This document shows, in pieces, positions 36,741 to 39,869 of a stretch of 39,869 nucleotides of DNA. The DNA is taken from the NCBI GenBank assembly GCA_021782315.1, contig JAJXVG010000007.1, positions 1 through 39,869 of the forward strand, given 5' to 3'. A program made the position numbers and the translations under genes. Below the pieces are notes generated by a model. The model made no database searches and had not been told where the DNA came from. It saw nothing but the letters and a program-made list of their open reading frames with translations. Source of the stretch: Pseudomonadota bacterium (GTDB lineage Bacteria > Pseudomonadota > Gammaproteobacteria > Burkholderiales > Rhodocyclaceae). Within the stretch, counting starts at the first letter, position 1, and the number at the start of each line of letters is the position of its first letter.

Positions 36741-37688
36741 TCAAGCGTCTTCGCTTGTCGGCACCAGGAAGTCCTTGCTGATGCCGTTGCCGAGGAGATA
36801 GATACGATCCATGAAGTCGGTCAGCCATTCGTGCAGGCCATGCTCGAGGATATCCTCGATCCGCCCGTAGCGTAGTTGGGCGTTCAGCATGCCCGCCTGA
36901 CGCAGGGTTTCGCCGGAATGACCGTTGGCGACCAGTTCCAGGTTCTTGACGACGCTGTTCAGGCAGAATTGCAGGGAACGCGGCATGTCCTTGTTGAAAA
37001 TCAGCAGTTCGGCCACCCGCGCCGGGGTGATGACGTCGCGGTAAACCTTGCGGTAGACCTCGAAAGCCGAGACCGAGCGCAGCAGGGCCCCCCATTCGTA
37101 GAAATCGCTAGCCCCTTCATCATCCTGTCGACGCAGCACGTGGTATTTGACATCGAGGATGCGGGCCGTGTTGTCGGCCCGTTCGAGCAGGGTGCCGAGA
37201 CGAATGAAATGGTAGGCCTCGTCCTGGAGCAAGGTGCCGAGCGTCGTGCCGCGCGACAGGGAGGAGCGCATTTTGACCCACTCGAAATACTCGCCGATAC
37301 CGGCGTTCAAAAGTTGCTCGAAGCTCTTTTCCCGTGCTTCCAACCAGGTGCAGTTGAGCGTTTCCCACATTTCCGTGGTCAGCGTGCCGCGTACGGCGTG
37401 GGCATTTTCGCGGGCCATGCGCAGGCAACTGTGGATGGAAGAGAAATTGTCCGGGTCGCTGACCATGAAATGGAGGACGTTTTCTCCGCTGACCTCGGCA
37501 TATTTCGCCGCGTAGGCCTCGTCAAGGCTGTTCAGAGCGATGATGGCATGCCAGTTCTGATTGGCCGCATCGAGCGATTGGGGTACCAGTGACATCTGAT
37601 AAGTGACGTCGAGCAGGCGGGCTAGATTCTCCGCCCGCTCGATATAACGGGACATCCAGAACAGGTGATCGGCAGTTCGACTCAGCAT
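36741..37688 (-). CDS. Alpha-E domain-containing protein (DUF403)
   Basis: MLSRTADHLFWMSRYIERAENLARLLDVTYQMSLVPQ..., DEAYHFIRLGTLLERADNTARILDVKYH; canonical alpha-E. Confidence 0.95.
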   Translation of the reverse strand: MLSRTADHLFWMSRYIERAENLARLLDVTYQMSLVPQSLDAANQNWHAIIALNSLDEAYAAKYAEVSGENVLHFMVSDPDNFSSIHSCLRMARENAHAVRGTLTTEMWETLNCTWLEAREKSFEQLLNAGIGEYFEWVKMRSSLSRGTTLGTLLQDEAYHFIRLGTLLERADNTARILDVKYHVLRRQDDEGASDFYEWGALLRSVSAFEVYRKVYRDVITPARVAELLIFNKDMPRSLQFCLNSVVKNLELVANGHSGETLRQAGMLNAQLRYGRIEDILEHGLHEWLTDFMDRIYLLGNGISKDFLVPTSEDA

Positions 37689-37691
37689 GGT

Positions 37692-39104
37692 TTAATTCTC
37701 CAGGACCCAGGTATCTTTGGTGCCGCCGCCCTGCGATGAATTGACGACGAGCGACCCCCGGGTCAAGGCCACCCGGCTCAGCCCGCCCGGCACCATGTCC
37801 ACGCACCTGCCCGAGGAAAGCACGAAGGGGCGCAGGTCGAGGTGACGCGGCGCGATGCCCTCCTCGACGAAGGTCGGGCAGTTGGAGAGGGCCAGGGTCG
37901 GCTGGGCGATATAACCGTCCGGCTTGGCCAGCAGCAATTGGCGGAAGTGTTCGATCTGCGCCCGGGTCGAGGCCGGACCGACCAGCATGCCGTAACCGCC
38001 TGCGCCATGCACCTCCTTGACGACCAGTTCGGCCAGGTTGGCGAGCACGTAGGCGAGGTCGTCCGGCTTGCGGCACATGTAGGTCGGCACATTGTTCAGG
38101 CTCGGTTCCTCGCCGAGGTAGAAACGGATCATGTCCGGCACGTAGGGATAAATCGACTTGTCGTCGGCGACGCCGGTACCGATGGCATTGGACAGTGTAA
38201 CGTTGCCGGCCTGGTAAGCCTTGAGTATGCCCGGCACACCGAGCGACGAATCGGCACGGAAGGCCAGCGGATCGAGAAAATCGTCGTCGATGCGGCGATA
38301 GATGACGTCGACCCGCTGCGGCCCCTGCGTCGTCCGCATGTAAACCACCTCGTCCTTGACGAAGAGGTCGCGTCCCTCGACCAGTTCAACCCCCATCTGC
38401 TGCGCCAGGAAGGTATGTTCGAAATAGGCGCTGTTGTAGGCGCCCGGGGTCAGCACGACGACAGTCGGATTCGACACCCCCTTGGGCGCCACGGCACGCA
38501 GCTTTTCGAGCAGCATGTCCGGGTAATGCTGAACTGGCGCCACCTTGTGCCTGGCGAACAGTTCCGGAAAGAGGCGCATCATCATCTTGCGGTCTTCCAG
38601 CATGTACGACACGCCGGAAGGCACCCGCAGGTTGTCTTCCAGTACGTAGAACTCCCCCTCGCCGGCGCGGACGATATCGACCCCGGCGATGTGGGCGTAA
38701 ACGCCACCCGGCAGATCGACCCCCTTCATCTCGGGGCGATACTGGGCATTGTTGAGTACCTGTTCGGCCGGGATCTTGCCTGCCTTGAGGATTTCCTGAT
38801 CGTGATAGACATCGTGCAGGAACATGTTCAAGGCCTTGACCCGCTGACGCAGCCCCGAATGCAGCGATTTCCACTCGGCCGCCGGAATGATGCGCGGAAT
38901 GATGTCGAAGGGAATCAACCTTTCCTTCCCTGCCTCTTCGCCATAAACCGCAAAGGTGATGCCGACCCGGTGAAAGGCGAGATCGGCCTCCGCCCGTTTG
39001 CGCTCTATGCGTTCGGGCGGCGTCGCCCTCAGCCACTCGTCGTATCCCTTGTAATGCGTGCGGACGCCGCCGGCGGCGTCCACCATCTCGTTATAGAAGT
39101 TCAT
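37692..39104 (-). CDS. Circularly permuted type-2 ATP-grasp protein (DUF404/DUF407)
   Basis: 470 aa; NEMVDAAGGVRTHYKGYDEWL..., VVVLTPGAYNSAYFEHTFLAQQMGVELVEGRDLFVKDEVVYMRTTQGPQRVDVIYRRIDDDFLDPLAFR, KEVHGAGGYGMLVGP. Three nt before the alpha-E start. Confidence 0.95.
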   Translation of the reverse strand: MNFYNEMVDAAGGVRTHYKGYDEWLRATPPERIERKRAEADLAFHRVGITFAVYGEEAGKERLIPFDIIPRIIPAAEWKSLHSGLRQRVKALNMFLHDVYHDQEILKAGKIPAEQVLNNAQYRPEMKGVDLPGGVYAHIAGVDIVRAGEGEFYVLEDNLRVPSGVSYMLEDRKMMMRLFPELFARHKVAPVQHYPDMLLEKLRAVAPKGVSNPTVVVLTPGAYNSAYFEHTFLAQQMGVELVEGRDLFVKDEVVYMRTTQGPQRVDVIYRRIDDDFLDPLAFRADSSLGVPGILKAYQAGNVTLSNAIGTGVADDKSIYPYVPDMIRFYLGEEPSLNNVPTYMCRKPDDLAYVLANLAELVVKEVHGAGGYGMLVGPASTRAQIEHFRQLLLAKPDGYIAQPTLALSNCPTFVEEGIAPRHLDLRPFVLSSGRCVDMVPGGLSRVALTRGSLVVNSSQGGGTKDTWVLEN

Positions 39105-39250
39105 TTTTCCACTCGTCGCTAAGGATGCCTTGCAGCGGTTTCAGCAGGTTCCATGCCACCCGCAAACCAGCTTTAAATCATGCGCCGAATACCACTTTCG
39201 AACTATTGACGCACCGCAAAGGTGCTGCATATTTTCAAGATGGTGCAATA

Positions 39251-39283
39251 AAAAAACCCGCCGGATCGCTCCGGCGGGTTTTC
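39251..39283. terminator. Rho-independent terminator downstream of the thiolase gene
   Basis: AAAAAACCCGCCGGA-TCGC-TCCGGCGGGTTTTC; strong GC stem flanked by A/T runs. The minus-strand thiolase ends at 39303. Confidence 0.85.
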
Positions 39284-39302
39284 ATTTGCAACAACGCCGG
39301 AG

Positions 39303-39869
39303 TCAGGCGCGTTCGAAAATGACCGCGATACCTTGACCGCCGCCGATACACATGGTGACCAGCGCATACTTGCCGCCGATGCGTTCCAGTTCGTACAGGG
39401 CCTTGGTGGCGATGAAGGCGCCGGAGCAGCCGACCGGGTGGCCGAGGGCGATGGCGCCGCCGTTCGGGTTGGTCTTGGCCGGGTCCAGGCCGAGCACCTT
39501 GGAAACGGTCAGCGCCTGGGCGGCAAAGGCTTCGTTGGACTCGATGACATCCATCTGGTCCAGCGTCAGGCCTGCCTTCTTCAGGGCCAGCCTGGTGGCC
39601 GGAATCGGCCCCTCGCCCATGACATCGTTCGGCACGCCGGCGACGGCATAACCGGCGATACGCGCCATGGCCTTGTGACCGGCCTTGGCGGCGACATCGG
39701 CAGCAGCCAGCACAAAGAAGGCGGCACCGTCGTTGATGCCCGAGGCGTTACCGGCCGTGACCGTACCGTCCTTCTTGAAGGCCGGCTTCATCTTGGCCAG
39801 GGATTCCATGGTCGTGCCGCGCTTCAGATGCTCGTCTGTATCGAACACCACTTCGCCCTTGCGGGTCTG
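39303..39869 (-). CDS. Acetyl-CoA acetyltransferase (thiolase), C-terminal part; truncated by window end
   Basis: ...DVIESNEAFAAQALTVSKVLGLDPAKTNPNGGAIALGHPVGCSGAFIATKALYELERIGGKYALVTMCIGGGQGIAVIFERA*; thiolase NEAFA, GGAIALGHPxGxSG and CIGGGQG motifs; frame stays open to the window edge. Confidence 0.95.
   Translation of the reverse strand, partial: QTRKGEVVFDTDEHLKRGTTMESLAKMKPAFKKDGTVTAGNASGINDGAAFFVLAAADVAAKAGHKAMARIAGYAVAGVPNDVMGEGPIPATRLALKKAGLTLDQMDVIESNEAFAAQALTVSKVLGLDPAKTNPNGGAIALGHPVGCSGAFIATKALYELERIGGKYALVTMCIGGGQGIAVIFERA

Noticed and set aside
1-39869. CRISPR arrays, tRNA/rRNA genes, intact insertion sequences or integrases
   Set aside because: No regularly spaced direct repeats, no tRNA/rRNA-like sequence and no transposase/integrase motifs were recognised by eye. 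A tRNAscan/ISfinder run would be needed to exclude them formally.

Overview
The window is chromosomal DNA from a high-GC betaproteobacterium. The overall gene content looks Rhodocyclaceae/Dechloromonas-like, but that is an inference from content only. From left to right it contains: the 3' end of rho; rpmE; a GT-C (ArnT-like) glycosyltransferase; orn; an M48/Ste24-type protease; rsgA; a three-gene sensory cluster (REC-HD-GYP response regulator plus two giant hybrid histidine kinases); and a minus-strand ATP-grasp / alpha-E / transglutaminase cluster with a translationally coupled flavoprotein. Next come VOC and TonB-like proteins, a c-type cytochrome lipoprotein and a COG2509-like FAD protein. 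These are followed by a patchy, lower-GC accessory stretch with a CZB chemoreceptor, a frameshifted membrane chemoreceptor, a lone cNMP-binding-domain protein and a divergent ParA / Lys-Ala-rich RHH-like pair. The right end carries kup, a second HI0933/BaiN-like flavoprotein, a phasin, a second (split) alpha-E + ATP-grasp pair, and the 3' part of a thiolase. No rRNA, tRNA, CRISPR array or intact mobile element was recognised. The observations most worth a second look are: (1) an 8-bp tandem duplication that exactly explains the broken MCP reading frame; (2) two separate ATP-grasp/alpha-E amidoligase-like modules within 25 kb, one coupled to transglutaminases and a flavoprotein, with a terminator-like hairpin directly against a start codon; and (3) the divergent small ParA/RHH pair with a 9-bp-periodic AT-rich intergenic operator candidate next to chemoreceptor genes.
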